This document shows positions 1-14,000 of a stretch of 64,000 nt of DNA, piece after piece; the first letter of the stretch is position 1; every line of letters begins with the position of its first letter. The stretch spans positions 3,534,001 to 3,598,000 of the forward strand of contig CM075102.1 of the NCBI GenBank assembly GCA_037576195.1. Direction: 5' to 3'. The notes beneath the pieces were generated by a model that worked only from the letters and a program-made list of their open reading frames with translations, had not been told where the DNA came from and ran no database searches. Source of the DNA: Phytoseiulus persimilis. Lineage: Eukaryota; Arthropoda; Arachnida; Mesostigmata; Phytoseiidae. A program made the position numbers and the translations under genes.

Positions 1-3000
1 TCGTTCGCCGATGTGGCTTCAATTCTCAGGTCCTCATAACTTGAGTAAGTCAGAATCCATTCGTGGGGACCTCGTGATGCAGGATTCCGGGATATCCTGA
101 TGAGTGGAGTCTGGGAGTTCAGACAATTTTTCGAAATTATCCTGTCAATCCATCGCGTCGATTCATTGCGACGAGGGGATAGTTTCGAAAACGGAAGATT
201 ACCTGCAGCTCGAGCCGTGTCCATTCAGAACAGAAACACGGCAACCCGAGGACGACGCACAAAAATGAGTTGTTGTCTATCTCGGGTCATGGGGATGCAA
301 GGTGAACTCCGGCTCGCAAAAACAGCTTTGCTCCTTTCTGCTGGTGCTATTTTTTTCTTCTCGGCTAATGAAGCTCGTTGTCATCGAACGCCCAGGGTTT
401 TTCTCCACGGAGTTTGATGGCGTCCTGCTGCACATGGAAGAATGGGCGTTTCTATCTCAGCTGATACCTCCACACGGGAGGAGCGATCGAGAGAGCCATC
501 GTTCCACAACCGAGCGGACCGGGCGACTCTCCTCCAGAAAAGCTTCGATCGGAGGCCAGTTTCGGGGCAAGCGGAGCGAGAAGGCGGTGACGAGGAATTC
601 GATTCCCGGATCCGAGTCGCGGCTGGAAGCGTTCCGTAGAACGAGCGCCCCGCGGAACGGACTCGGTTCGATTCTAGCGACGGTAATCACAATCGCGGGC
701 TTCGGGAACAACTTCGGAATACTTCTCGCGGGCGAGCGCCTTGCGGAATAACTCGCGCCTTTCGCCCGGCGGGGATGAGACTCGGACCTCTTGATTCGCA
801 GCTCTGATAAGTCTCTCCGGGATTCCTCGCAGTAACGAGCGTCGTCATCATTCCGACTGGATGATAGAGCCGCCGACGACGACGACTACGATCAGCAAAG
901 AACGCCGCTTATCGGCGCCAGTAGATGGCATTAGGTAGCGTCGGGAACGAAAGGACGAACTGCAAGGATGGCGATGATTGAGAAACTCCTGGTCGTCGTT
1001 GCTGTTGTCGCCACCGCCGACGTCGCCAATGTCCTCCTCTGTCTGATATCTCCTTTTGCTTTTATTGCCCATCAAAACTTCCCCATTGGAGACGAAGCCA
1101 GCGACACCAACGATGATTTATCCTCACATATCCTGCACGACAAAAACGTATAAAAGTGACACCACTGCCGCCGATGCCGCCACCCGCAAGTGAAGTTCTC
1201 AACGGCAAGAACGCACCGAAATATTTCAACACATAGCTCTGGGGGAGGGGTGCCCGACCGAAGCCTGGGGGCAAGGCCGGGCGGGGCCTGCGAGCCTGGT
1301 TGGATAATAGGACAAACGAGATGGCACAAAAACGTTTTTGACGGACGGTGAGATTCCCAGAAGAAGCGGCCGACGTCCCCGCTCTCGTTCTGCTTCTCCG
1401 ACCGACTTCGAAAAAGAGGGAATCCTCTGAAGTGGTGGCTTGAGTTCGCTGTGGATGACGTAACAAATGACGTCCCGATGGACCTCGAACCAAAAGCGTG
1501 TTTCTCCGCGTTGCTGACGGCGAGGCACCGCAAGGTTCTGACGTTTTCGAAGGCTCGAACCATGAAGGATTTTTCATACTCGAACTCCGAACTCAATTCG
1601 CCGAACGGCCGCCTCTACGGGGATTACATGCTGCTGCAGTTGAGGGAGTAGAAAAGTGTTCCACTGACTTGAGTAATAATATTATCCCCACCACGAGTCC
1701 TGCGGGCAGAACGTTTGGATTTTTGCGGAACCGCCCGTGAGTGGATCAGCCAACTCCGTCGCGGCTAGCGAAGCGAAGGAAAATGAAACTCTTTTGACAC
1801 TCCATTTCGGTTTGAAAGTATCCAAGCCGTTCAACGTGAAACTCAGCCGCTGGTTCGAAGGCGCCAGAACTGCAGACAGTGCTGCCCCCTGGTGGCAAGC
1901 TGGGCGGAACACGAAGGCGGAGCTCAGAATGTTAGACTCACGAGCGTTTCGGAGCCGTTCGCTTCTGAGTATTCCCTGAAAACGCAATTGAAAGCAACTC
2001 GCGAAGCCAGAAGATCAGGCGGGCCGAGGAGCCATGGACGGAGCAAGGATGGGCTCAAGTGAGACTTGTAGGGGCGAAGGGTAAAAAAAGACGACGAGCT
2101 TCTCTCAACAATCGCCCAGAGACCCACCGACGACGTGTCTGTTTACGTGGTTTGATTCATGGCATCGCATTATTCAGAATCTGCTGGATCCACTCGAGTT
2201 GAAGGGGGAAAACACAGGAAAAAAGAGAGCTTCTCAAATGAATTGATGAATGACGCTTCCGTGAACGGGAGGCTTTGGAAAACTTCTCAAGAATCTGGCA
2301 CGTCTCCCCATTCTGGTTTCCTCGGCTGGAGTCACGTCTATGCTTTTGTATGACGCCTGATAGAAGGAAGGAACATTCCGACGTACTTCGGCTTTCCTCT
2401 GAAAACGGTTCTCCATCCGAACGCAATCCATCCTTCCGTACCGAACGATTCCCTGAGGGAGAAGATACGCATGCATCTCCGGCTCGGTTTTGGGGCTATA
2501 ACGTTCATCAACTCCGATCAGATGTGGTTGCTGTCGAACTGAGCCAGCGGACTTCAGATTCCCAAGACTCAGACGAGTTCCCGAAGAGTACGTTACGAAC
2601 GACGTGTCCTCCGCGGTTCTTCTTTTCTGCACCACCGTCCGAGTCATTCCCGCATCTTTCGGCTCCGGATCGCAGTGATCGTGGATGTCGATTCGACATG
2701 ATTCTTGCTCTCGTCGTGGTTTCTACCGCGATCGGGATTCATGGCACAGAGAGGCTCCGCCAGTCGAGACTTCCAGCAGCAGCCGGAACCGAGTGCAACG
2801 GATCCTGCGTCCGGGCCGTTTCCGACGGATCACTGCTCCCGACAATTTGCCTCGGTTGTATCCGATGCCGAAAACAAATCTTGGCCATCGAGCAAGATAG
2901 CATTGCTGTCGGCCGATTCGGTTGTAGTCGGTGTGGCTGATGTGGCTTCCAAATCTCGACTCGTTCCTCCCCAAATCCGTCTTCAGTGCAGTTTACCGCT

Positions 3001-3422
3001 GAGCAGCGTCTTAAGCATTATCGTAAATAAGCTGCGACGCAAGGGCCAAATGGTTTCCCTGTCTGTACTGCGACTGGTTGTCCCAAGAGGAATTCTGCCA
3101 AATCCTTCCCACTACAACAGCGTTCTGCGCGAGCATTCGAAGTAGTTGCAAAAGCCGAGCCGCGAGCAACCAGAATGTCGGGTCCAGCTCGGAAATCCGC
3201 TTTCCCGGAGTTTCCAAACGCCGGGTCCCGGCACCTTCCCCAAGAGAGCTCGATCGGGATATCGAACCCCGTGAAGAGCGCTGACCGAATTCAGGACTTT
3301 ATGACCAGCGAAATAGGCGTTGTGTTTGAGTGTGTTTTCTTTGTGTCGTACGGACCACAATCCGACAAAGCATCGGAAGATCTCGCACTAAATTCCCATC
3401 AGGCCTAATTGCCTGCGCTCAC
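1..3422. other. No assignable gene
   Basis: Open frames here are short, overlap on several frames and match no family I recognise. The longest (2275-2940, plus) changes composition along its length and lacks a convincing signal peptide, domain or splice context. Nothing structural stands out beyond short GAC repeats near 880. Confidence 0.5.
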
Positions 3423-3659
3423 ACGGCCTAGCGTTCGTTCCAGCGGCGGCGGAGGCACGGGCGGTGGGGACGATGACGTCGGTGGAAGCTGCAATGCAGG
3501 CGGATGCGTGCTTTTAGGAAGCGGTGGGGATACGTTCATAGCTGGCGGAGTATCGTTCCAAACAAAGGATTCTATTGTCTTTCGGTCGTGATTCGCTTTA
3601 TTATCGACGGCTGCCGCCGCCGCCGCAGCGACACCACCGCCGGGCTTGAGCGACGACGC
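3423..3659 (-). CDS. Candidate internal exon, Ala/Pro-rich disordered segment
   Basis: A 79-codon open stretch on the minus strand, exactly divisible by three, is bounded by an AG acceptor (TTTCAATTGAG at its 5' side) and a strong donor (GTGAGC directly after the last Arg codon). It encodes a Gly-rich start, a run of seven Ala from a GCN repeat, a short charged stretch (HDRKTIESF), then Pro/Ser-rich sequence with repeated PPP. Such composition is typical of disordered linkers in transcription or adaptor proteins, but no domain is visible. The open frame continues past both splice sites, so it could also be a chance ORF in a GCC-rich repeat. I do not recognise the gene. Confidence 0.4.
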
Positions 3660-6600
3660 CTCAATTGAAATCATCGAACATCCATTCTACAGCGACGACC
3701 TAGCTGGACGAGTGGTTCAATGGCTATCCGGGAGTCCGTCGGTCCGACCGACCGATCAACTCACTGACAATAGCGATCGCGAGCCTTTGGGCGAATTTCG
3801 CTCGAACTCTTCCGTTCAGAACCAACAAGAGGAAGACTCCCGGAGCGGCGGAATGTGGGGCGATAGGCCCAAGTGCCCGGAAACTCCGAGATTGTTAATT
3901 CGTGGCGCAATCGAGGGCAAGTGACCATCGTCTACCCCGGCGGGCTCCACGTTGAGGGTTATCGGCATCGACTGCGATCAGGGAAAGGCGTGATGACAGC
4001 CTCACGGGAGCTGACAGGGAGATCTGCGTAATTTCCCGCGATGAGAACTCGCGTCCACGTCTGCCCAAACTGAACCCTTCCTCGCGGTTGGAAGGATCCA
4101 ATTGTGAAAGACAGCGCTAGGGGACCCTGAAGCGCCTCGTTTTCCGCGGCCCAGCTGTCCTTCCCCGCTCCACTCACGACGCGCATCAGATAACTCCATA
4201 AACACTCAAGAGGACGAGTTTTTCATATTCGATAACCATGGAATGTTTTTGGATTTTCGCCGCAACAATGATACGGAGTGGCTCTGTGCAGAGACGATTT
4301 TCAGACTCTCAACCATCTGTGGTCTCTCGAGCCAACTGGCTGCAAACCGCATTCTCTTCATCGTCAAACCCTCATGGAGCAAGCTACTCTCTCGAGACCC
4401 TCGCTGATTCTCAAGTGCTCTCGTGAACGGCTAAGCGCTAGCCGCGGCGCTGCTTGGACGAGATGCCTTTACGCTCGCTGGCTTCACAAGGATCTCCCGA
4501 CTTCACCTTTCGACCCGCCGTCCGCGTTTCTTCTGATCAGCGTCTTTCAAAACCGAGCGCTAGCGATTCGCTCCTGAATTTGTGGATCCCGAGCTACAGC
4601 ATGCGATCAACAGATCCTCGAAGCCGGCCGACTTTCCGAATCCGGAGCTTACCAGAGACGAACAGGGGGAGGTATCGCGTGGCACCAAAGTATAGGAACC
4701 GTCGAGGTTCGCCCAAAGCTGTGCGAGCGGAGAGTTTTCGTTATGTAAATCCAGGGAAACGCATTGTTTCGAGCCCCCCACAAACTATCAACGGAAGAGA
4801 GGTTGAGTGGACTGTCATCGGAACCGTTTTTTCTTTCTCTCCTTCGATCATTTGCATACATAGACTCTTCGGAACAGGCGCTCTACGCGACAGCGATCGA
4901 GAACGCCTGCAAGAATACCTCGATACCATCTGCTATTACGGTCAATATTCATGGTTTTGTTTTTGGCGCCACTCGACCCCCCCCCCCCCGCCTCTATTTG
5001 TTTCCTCAGGCGGTACCCTTTTGGGAAAAGCATCCCGGCGTTTGAACGGAGGAACATCCCTCGGCATTGTGGCTGGGAGAAACCGTGGCATCCAGTCTGG
5101 AAGTTGAAGCGTGGGCGAACGGAAATTCAAGAGGGCAAGTCCGGGCTGTTTTCCGCTCCCAGATGTTCTCGGACGAACGTCTGACCCTCGTTTCGATCGG
5201 GGATCGGACTGTTTCGTCATGCGATCGGCGGACCCTCTCGAGAAGCTGTGAGAACCTCGATGAGAAAACTTGCTCTCCCGTTGCGCTCGTTTGAGATATG
5301 ATTCCGTAACTGATGAGACGACTATTTATGAAAAGCTGTTGAAGCATGGCGGGAAAAACGAGCGATCTTTGTTCACGGGTTCATCCGACCAAGCGACGAC
5401 ATCAAAGTAGACGAAGCATCGGAGAGGAGAAGTTCTGTCGCCGAAACTGCTTTGATGGATCGGTGCAACGCCCGCAGCTTACTTCAGTAAGTAAGCTCTT
5501 AACTAATTCTCTCATTGCTCATCTTTCGCCGGGGCCTCAGTTTCTCCGCTCGTTGTTCGTTTCCTGCGTTCCTTCTCGAATCCACAGTTAACTGAGAAGT
5601 CGCAGGTAAGCCGGCATAGATCATGCTTTCGACTGACAACTCCTTCGTCTGTCAACGCTGTCGTACACTTCATCTTCGAGCGAGCGAGCCGAGCCCCTTT
5701 CTGGGGTCGACATTTCAGCGTTCATACCTAGCCCCTGCCTCGAGCTGTCTTTCGAACAGCTACTTCTCAAAAATATATATCCGATGCAGTGACCCTTCAA
5801 CCTCGGCTATCTAACGATCAAAATCTGTTTCCACGCGGGTTTCAGTGCCCACGACACTTGTCCCATATCGCGATCTTCGGGAAAGGCTAATCATACATCG
5901 CGGCTCCAGGAAACACAAAAAGGAGGAACGAAGGCTCTGGTGAGAGGGGAGACCGCGGATACGGGCGGGGGAGCCCAGAAAATCATTTCGAGCTCTGAAG
6001 ACGTTGACCGAGCGGAGAATATGAGTCGCCGAGCTCGTCCATGACGAGCTGGTCGGAAAAGCGGAGAGAAAATATCACCGGTGGAATCGTAGATGCGTAG
6101 ATCGAGGTGCGTGAGCGAGAGACGGGGGGAGAGTGGGCAGGGAAATGCGGCGCCAGAAAATGGCGGACGAGAAAAATGGGGGTCGGGGGGGAGAGGCAAC
6201 GGAAAACATTCGCGCCGTTAGCTCGGCGGGGGAAGCCCGCGATAGAAATGAAACGGAGAACAATCAGTGGAAGATTTTGGATGGGGGAACGAGTGGGAGA
6301 GTCGGGCAGGCTCAAGAAGTACCGCTGACGATCCGTCCTCCCTCGTTGGTATCTTGAAGAGAGTTTTCCCGCTATCGATTGTCCGGAGCGAGCAGTGCAC
6401 CGCTCCATCGAGCCCGGTTCGAGCAGATAATGCGCAGATGCAGTGTACAGGTTGTTCCCGTCGTAAATAAGCGAAAACGCTGTCGTTAACGACAGATGTT
6501 TGTAATGAGCGCCGCCCGCGCACAGTATGCACCGTGCGACGTCAGGGCTTTCGGATGGTCCTTACACATCACAGCGCCGGAGACCTGAAGGCTCTGACCG

Positions 6601-9600
6601 GACTTCGGAGAGCCGCCCACGGCGCCTCGAAAACCATCACCGTTGGAGCGAATTAGCTACGTCGACGTAACGTAACCGTCAAGATGCTAATGCGTACTTG
6701 ATGCCAACTTCTGACGGATTGCCGGGTGGGGAACAGAGAAGCCAGCGAGCGTCTCTTTCGATCGGCTGCTACAACAACACTGCTAAGTGAGTCCGAGGCC
6801 AATACCCTTGAAGGTGAAGTTTGTTCTTCCCTCTGCTCCTTCCTAATGGTCTGATTCGTTCGTCGCTCGCTGAACTAAGACTCCATGCCTGAAGACAGAC
6901 GGCGATTCCCGAATATCGATCGTTTCTGACAGTTTGCACAGCAGCTCGCACGGAGGCTCTCCGGTGTGCTGAGGTCGAATTCTAAATCATCTTCCGATTC
7001 CCCCCGTACTATACGGCGGTCATTTGGGTTGGAAGGGAATTGGAGAACCGTATGGTTGAATCAAAACCGATTCAGCCGACAAAAAAAGGAAGAGGCGGGG
7101 GGTGGGTTCAGGGATGGACTCGGGCGGGTTGTTTGCCAGCTCTCGCCGGCTCCGAGCCGCATCGGAAGCCGCTCGTTGTTGCTGAAACGCCGCACTCATC
7201 AGAGCTCCGGGCGATGATGAGCGGCCCTCAATAGCCACCACAACCTGCTTTCTACGAGAGGCATTTTCGTGGTTTTGATAACGACACGCGATATCGATAT
7301 CGACGATGATGCTATCAGGCCGCTGTTGACAACGGCCGCTCAATCCCGAGCCGCAGCGAGAACGGGTCGTCACGACAGCCGAAATCCGCTTGGATTATAA
7401 CTTCCATGCTCCAACTCATTAATAACCTCCGCGATGATGATAGGCTATAATTAGCGACAGAAACTTCACTGCGAGGAGACGCGCGGATCGCCGCGAGAAC
7501 GTTGGAATCGGAAAAACAGATTGGGCTCGCGAAGAGTGTAATTTCGTCGTCAGCGCTCTCCCGGGCTTTTGTCTCGGGTCCCATTGTGCGCTAACAAAGC
7601 ACTTTGGACTCGGGTCAGAGTGGAATTCCAATGGTCACGGAGAATCATCAAAAAGTTCGGAGGACGAGTGGCGGGGTTGCGGTTTCTTGTTTTGCTAAAG
7701 CGCGCCAAACATCCGCCCCGTTCGGAGTCTCACGAAGCCGATCGAGGTGAATTCGGCTGCGCGAAAAAAAAATTATCACCATAATCTGCGGCTACGTTTT
7801 CCGGATAGCTCCCCCACCGGAGCGCTATTGCGTCCGATTCTGGTCGGAGATTGGCCAGCAAGCAAGGGTCACGCACCCGTAGGAAATGGAGCCGTTTGAG
7901 AAAATGAGTTATCCAAACAGTGCCGAACGAAACGTGCCTCGAACGCATTCCCCGCGTACGCTGCGAGTGGCGTCCGTCTACGGCCCCAACATGGCCAATC
8001 CGTGCAACTCGGATCGCACGAAGCGTATCTCCATCCTCGAAGCGGTTCTCCTCGTTTTGTGCAAGGAGTCTGCCTTGTTGCTGAAGTGGACGTCCATCTC
8101 TCCATCGCTCAATGCTTCGAGGAGTACAACGTGTCATTCAGCGTATCTACTCATGTTGAATGAGAGTCAACGACGTTTTAGAAATCGGGGCCTGCCCAGA
8201 CGATGGAACTCCAGAATCTTTCGCGGGAACACCGCTCGGGCGGACTCTGATATCCGGAATGAATTGATTGATCAATCGATCCGATTGAGGTCGGGATTCC
8301 GATCGGCTTCCTTGGTAAAACATGGACGAGTTGAGCGTCTGAGCGAGATAACCGATGTGACAAGGGAACGCATCGCTGCCATCGTCTGAGCGGAGCTTGT
8401 TCGCCGCGAGTCGAGTTTAACGATGCGCGACGTCGTGTTGCTTCTGTGTAGTGCAATCCACGCTTTGTTTGCGCCGTCTTGTATCTTGCGAGACACACGA
8501 ACTCTGTGCCGACCTTGGAGGATGTTGCAAACCGGCGAGGCGCCTCCGAACGCGAGAGAAGCAATCTTCCCCAACTCGATCCGGTACGCTCTCGGGAAGT
8601 CACTCAGGGGACAACGGGAGCCGGGACCGGGCGGCGCCCCCGGCAGGGGACTCTCGCCAAAAAAATTTGAGACCCTCGACTCGTCAAACGTCGGGAGTCA
8701 AACCTCGCCCCGAACAGAATGGGAGCCAAGGAGACCATTTCCGAAGAGAGAGCCCACAGCTAGAGCTCTGTCGAGGCGGCTGTGCTACGAGATGCGAATC
8801 TGCGCGCGTGGCGCTAACCGCGCTGACCGGAGGACCGTGCCGCGCGTGATTCTGCTTCGTTGATGACGGAACTTCCTGAGACACAACAATCCCCCTGACC
8901 TCGAACGGATCTCGCACGAGAAAAGCCCCAAAAAAACACAGAAGGCTCCATTGCTCCTCTATTCCTCTGTATTTCCGCCTCCCTATTTTCTCCGTGGAAC
9001 GGTGCATTTCGGAATCACTCGATATCAGTCCTGCCTGTGTGTAGCCTGTCGTGTTCACAATCGATGAAGGCAGCCAGAGCCACCGGCGGACCGAGGAAGT
9101 TTTCTGTCACCGCGCAGCGACCGATAATTATTTCGAAATGCTTATCGGCTGCGAGCGTTGCGAGATTCTCCGATCGATTGAGTTGTCTGCTTCGACAATA
9201 ACACCTGCCTTCATCCGTTCTAGCTGAATCGTCTTCTGAGGTCGCTTGGGACCGCGGAGTCGAAAGCTGGTTTCACTGGACATCGGAAACTCGGTGTTCG
9301 GTTGACATCGAGAAGGAGATTGGGGTTCGGGCGCGATTCCCCAACAACGAGTTCAGATCCGGAGTCAAAACTCACGAGACGTCTTGAGAATGCGTTCCGC
9401 GGACGACACCAGCGGTATATTGGCCACGGCTCCGGACGATATTCGAAGGAAGCGAGTTATCGCGTTCAGAAGACAACTGATAACTCCGAACTTCGTGATC
9501 TGAACTTTTTGTTGTCAGTCTGAGGTCTTGTCCCAGTTTCTCCGGAAGAACAGCAATACATCCAAGTCGACACAGAGGCGAGAATCGCATTCCGAGACAA

Positions 9601-10835
9601 GCGTTGTACGCTGGGACTCAGAAACGCGAGATCTTTGAGGAAATCTCGCGCCACAGGGACGGCGTTGCCGCCGCTGTCGCTGCTGCTATGATTAAGTAGA
9701 AATAGAATTAACGACTTTGAATAATTTATCTTCTTGCCTTGACTGTTGTTCGTGGCATTTCATTATTCTCGTTGTGTCCACCGCACAACGGGGTTAGTCT
9801 CTGCCGGCAAGGGGAGAAGAAAAACTTCGTTGCGTTGATGACGTTATGAACGGCGACACATGTAATTGGTCGAAAATTCACGATTTTCTCACTAATCGCA
9901 TGTTTGCAGACTACTGAACGGGTGGGTCAGCCGTTCCGCGCCGAGTGGTCAGCGGCGACAGCGGCGTTCTCCCAAGTTTCTCGCCACTTTTTTGATGGGT
10001 GATTTTCTGCCAACGGAATTCTCTCTGTGCGCCTCAAACTTTCAAGACGCTCGCCGTGAAACTTATTTCGCCATCAGATAACACGACTCTCGGATCCGAA
10101 GGGTTCGAATATTCTGATTTTGGCGGAGACCCGTTCGAATCAGCCTCTTTGGTTTCGGCTCGATACTGGTGCGGAATCTCTGGCTTCTGATCAAAGTTCC
10201 GAGCCCCTGTCGGTTCGGGTTCCGAAGCGACGCGCAGGAGACACAAGCCTGGGAATTGGTCTCATACGGCACGCAGAAAACTCGTGAACAATCACCGCTG
10301 GTCGATCGCATGCAAATCGCACGGTTGCCGTTAGCCGAAGACCACTCGTCTCCATTCGTTCGTCGAACCTGGGACAATCGCGTGCTCTGAAACTCTCCTC
10401 GTCGGCTTCAGGGCCGACTTTTGGAGAAGTTATCATTCGACGGAATTTGTCGACTCGTTCCATATTCATGCGACTTCAATTACTTTCGTCAGCCATCCGT
10501 CTCATTTGAGATGAGAGGAGGAAGCGAGTTTCAACGAAACTAGCGTAAATTCCACCGATATCTATAGCAAGAGTTAAGCAGATAATAATGATGGTAATTC
10601 ACCGCGGTTTCGCTCTTAGCCACAGAGCCTGCTGCGGGAAAGTTCGAATTCCGTCGGCGTCACCCATTCTCTGGCGCGAACGTATCGCTCTGTCTTCAGA
10701 GACCCTTCAACGGGTGAAAAAGCAGCCCGGTATCTCCGTATGAGTGGCTGAAATTCGCGGTGACAGTTCTCTACCCGTCCCGCTCTGAATGTGAGCCTCA
10801 CCCACGAGCTCCGACTCTTCTAGAGACTAGCACCA
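3660..10835. other. No assignable gene
   Basis: Many short frames overlap on both strands. The sequence holds a run of 13 C at 4977-4989 followed by a good acceptor (TTTCCTCAG near 5010), and a purine-rich stretch at about 5930-6330 (GGGGGAGAG-type words). Overlapping open frames at 4950-5300 on both strands cannot be told apart as coding or not. No known protein motif was found. Confidence 0.5.
4977..4989. repeat. Homopolymer C(13)
   Basis: Thirteen consecutive C on the plus strand, just upstream of a pyrimidine-rich stretch ending in CAG. Likely slippage-prone; it has no coding significance that I can see. Confidence 0.9.
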
Positions 10836-11020
10836 TCAATTCTCAGTCATAGCGTCGACCGGGTCGTCTTCATTTTCAGGGTCCTCGCACGGACGACGAC
10901 GAGCGGTGGGGAATGGAGCCGCCGTCGCCGCCCGCAGCAGCAGCTCGAGGAGACCGTAGAGGAGAACAAAGCGGATCGGGAGGAGCCCAGCGACGACCAA
11001 CCATATGTAATACTCGCGCC
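10836..11020 (-). CDS. Candidate terminal exon, single membrane segment with acidic tail
   Basis: The minus strand encodes a short peptide: REYYIW, a hydrophobic segment of about 20 residues (two Leu-rich turns broken by PIRF), a basic RRRP step and an acidic tail rich in D/E ending ...DAMTEN and a stop. An acceptor-like TTTTTAG precedes the first codon, so it could be a 3'-terminal exon; an ATG at 11033 would instead allow a 65-residue free-standing protein. The membrane-then-basic arrangement suggests a cytosolic C-terminus. No family is recognised. The short length leaves chance as a real alternative. Confidence 0.25.
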
Positions 11021-14000
11021 CTAAAAATGCCATGCGCACTACCCTAATAACAGCCGTTCCGGTCGGTCGTCGTTGTGAAGGAGATTTATCCTTTAGACGT
11101 TTTCAAGACCTCTGCTCGGGAGTAGGCCGCCCGATTCTGGTGAAATCTTGCGAAAATGATAAATATTCTTCGTCTTTCTTCTTCTTCTCCCTCCGTCCTT
11201 CAGCCAACCGCCGCTGTTCCTCGAGAAGCGGAACCCGTGTCCTAACCCTCCGAGTCGGTTCCACAGAGCTCCACGGTACCGGCCTAGGAAAATTTCTGAA
11301 GAAAACCTTCACCGAATCCAAACACCTCACTTCCATCGTGGATGCCCTGGTGTCTGAGAAGCGCGCTCTGTGTGCCATCTGCTCTGCCCGGTCCTTGTTC
11401 AGAGCCGTTTTTCGTGACCAGTGGCGCCATCTGGCGGTCGGATTCGCAACCCGCCTGAGCTCATTATTCGCTCGTAACGAGAATTCCGAAGCGCTCCTTT
11501 GTTTTTGTTTTATCTACTACTGAGCCATTCCACAGGCTTAAGATGAGATTATCCGATCAGTTCATCCGGAATAACGTTCTGGAGAGATGGATCTAGAAAT
11601 CTATTTCTCGGCGAGCGGAAATTCATTCCTCCAGCCAATTATAGTTCGGTCAAGTCGGGCAGCTTTCGCTCTCTGGAAAAGTCCGGCGTGATTCTCTCTT
11701 TCTTGTTTCTCTTCGACGAGAGGATGAAACGACCAGGGACGCGCTGAACGCAGAGTGATCCCCTCAAACGGCGACGGAGCTTCTGAAAATCTGCCTCAGA
11801 ACCAGCGAACGTTGCATGCGAAACAAATCGATGGAACAAACGCCAGAGAACAACAGATGTCATCATTATCAACGGATCGAAAACCTGAGCCGACCGCACT
11901 GCGCAGTTTGGGCTGGAGCCGAGGGTAGAATAAACAAACTTCGGTTAAAGTTCTTTGCCCTTCATCGAAAATGCTAACGATTCCCCGGATCCGCCTGGTG
12001 CCGGAATCCCCTTTCGGTACGCGAGGAAAGAAAAAAAAATAAGCCCATCGTATCTCTGTCGGATCCAACGCTTCGGATCGGATCAGATGACGGTGGCACG
12101 AGCGAGTCCAGCGTTCGCTCCGGCATCGATGATAATGACAGAAATCTTCGAATTTATGAACACGATTCGCCTCCGAACCGAATAGAAATGTAAAACAGAG
12201 AATCGTAACTTGACTCGGACGACTGCGGACCCTCCTCGTGGGTGGACGTCTTCTATGTTTTCACGAATACATCGACGACATCGTCGACGGAATCGACAGC
12301 GGGGACGACGCGAACTTCTTTTTTGGAACAATGTATAAAATTTGGGATTAAGCCGAACCGCTGTAATCGTCACGTGCCGCTTTTCGAATGAAAATGTGCA
12401 ACCGAGAATTGCTGCGAAACTTCTTCGAGGAGATTTCCCCATGAGGCGCTCTGACCAGAGTATGCGAGTCCGATCCCCCGCATGATCTGCTGGATACGCG
12501 TTCCGGGTGACTCGGACGCGTTTTCGAAAGTCGGAAATTCTCTGGAATCGGAGCCACGAACTTCGACGGCGATGCATCTCCCCGACCATAACCGACGAGA
12601 ATAGTCCCGAATTTCCGCGACACTCTTCTATTCTGCCGGAAGGGACCGGGAATCACCGTCGAAACGAGACGGATGCGGATTCATGCGGTTCCGAAGATAA
12701 AAACGAGTTATGTGTACGATGCTGTTCTGACGTCTCAGAGTTCGAACGACTGGTCCTCAGAAGAGTTGCTGCGTGCGCGGGACGCGCTGCCGCGTGGAAT
12801 GATTATCTCGCTACAACGAGTCGTAAGACCGTCGAGTGAATGCGATTACTTCGAACGCCTGCGTTTCCCTCGGACTCTTCTCCCTCGATCTTCCCCGCAG
12901 CCTGATTATGATGATTATTAGAATCATCATCGGTGTTCTTACTCGCAGTCCTGCGACCGCGGCTTCTATCCACACGTAATTTATCAGAGGACATTGTAAG
13001 TGGAGTGTCGTGCGGTAGTCTCGGTGGTCTTCTTTTCAACAAGCCACTCTCAATGGCCGCGTCGTGACAGACATTCAACAACGCAACAATTCCGCCAGCA
13101 ATTTGCAGCCCGGTCTCTAGCTGTTCCTGCGGCCGTTGCTGCTATCGACGTCGCGTCGTGGCAATCCCAATTGTTAGCAAGCTCGCCAGCCGCCGGCTTG
13201 AACAGTTTGCCTGAGGCCCTCGAAATCGTGTTATGCGCCGAGTGGTTGACTTACTGAAAGAATGAGCGAGTGACGGGCCGAGGGACGGACCGACTGACCA
13301 CCAGTGAAGATTCGCATCCATAGAGGCGACGAAAGCTCATCAGAGGCTCGGTCCTTCAAAATCATTCGGATACAGCAGACCCGAGTCACATCGCGCCCGA
13401 GTTTCCGCGCGCGCGTTTTCCAGGAACTGCACTCGCATCACACAACGCAGTCGACCGAGATTTCCCGATTTTTCGCAGTGTTTTGCGGAGAAAAAAAAAT
13501 CCAGGACATCGGAAATTCGTGAGTTTCTCCAGCAGAGTTCTCGGAATCCACATATTTAACGCTGATATGCTCGAATTTCCTGACGGTTAACAATGCTGGC
13601 AAACGACTCATTTCCTGTGGTGAATGTTGGATCGATAGAAATTCTGGCAACGATGAGATGCTAGCTATCGTAGGTCGTGATAATCATAATCGATACGCAC
13701 AGACGACGCCAACGAAGACACCTGTAGCCGCAGAACGACGAGAGTCATCGCGTAACAATGCGGACTTCGCAGAAGGAGAAAAAAGACGATTTCGTCCGAC
13801 ACAGAAGCGTGGTAAAAATACCCGAAGGCAGAAAAGTCCACAGCAGCTCGCTCAGTGATTTAGAACGACCGACGGACAGGATTCTATTTGAGTCATCCTT
13901 TTGCTCCGGCGGTTGCGTCGTTCTCGGATTCGTTTCGTTGTTTGAAACAGAAGTCCGTATCGCAATACGAATTTCCCGCCTGTCGCCCAACGATATTGTG

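Noticed and set aside
2275..2940. 221-codon plus frame (also 4454-5107, 15108-15710, 24479-25042, 32891-33484)
   Set aside because: A few frames this long are expected by chance in 64 kb at this composition; none shows a domain, signal peptide or steady amino-acid composition.
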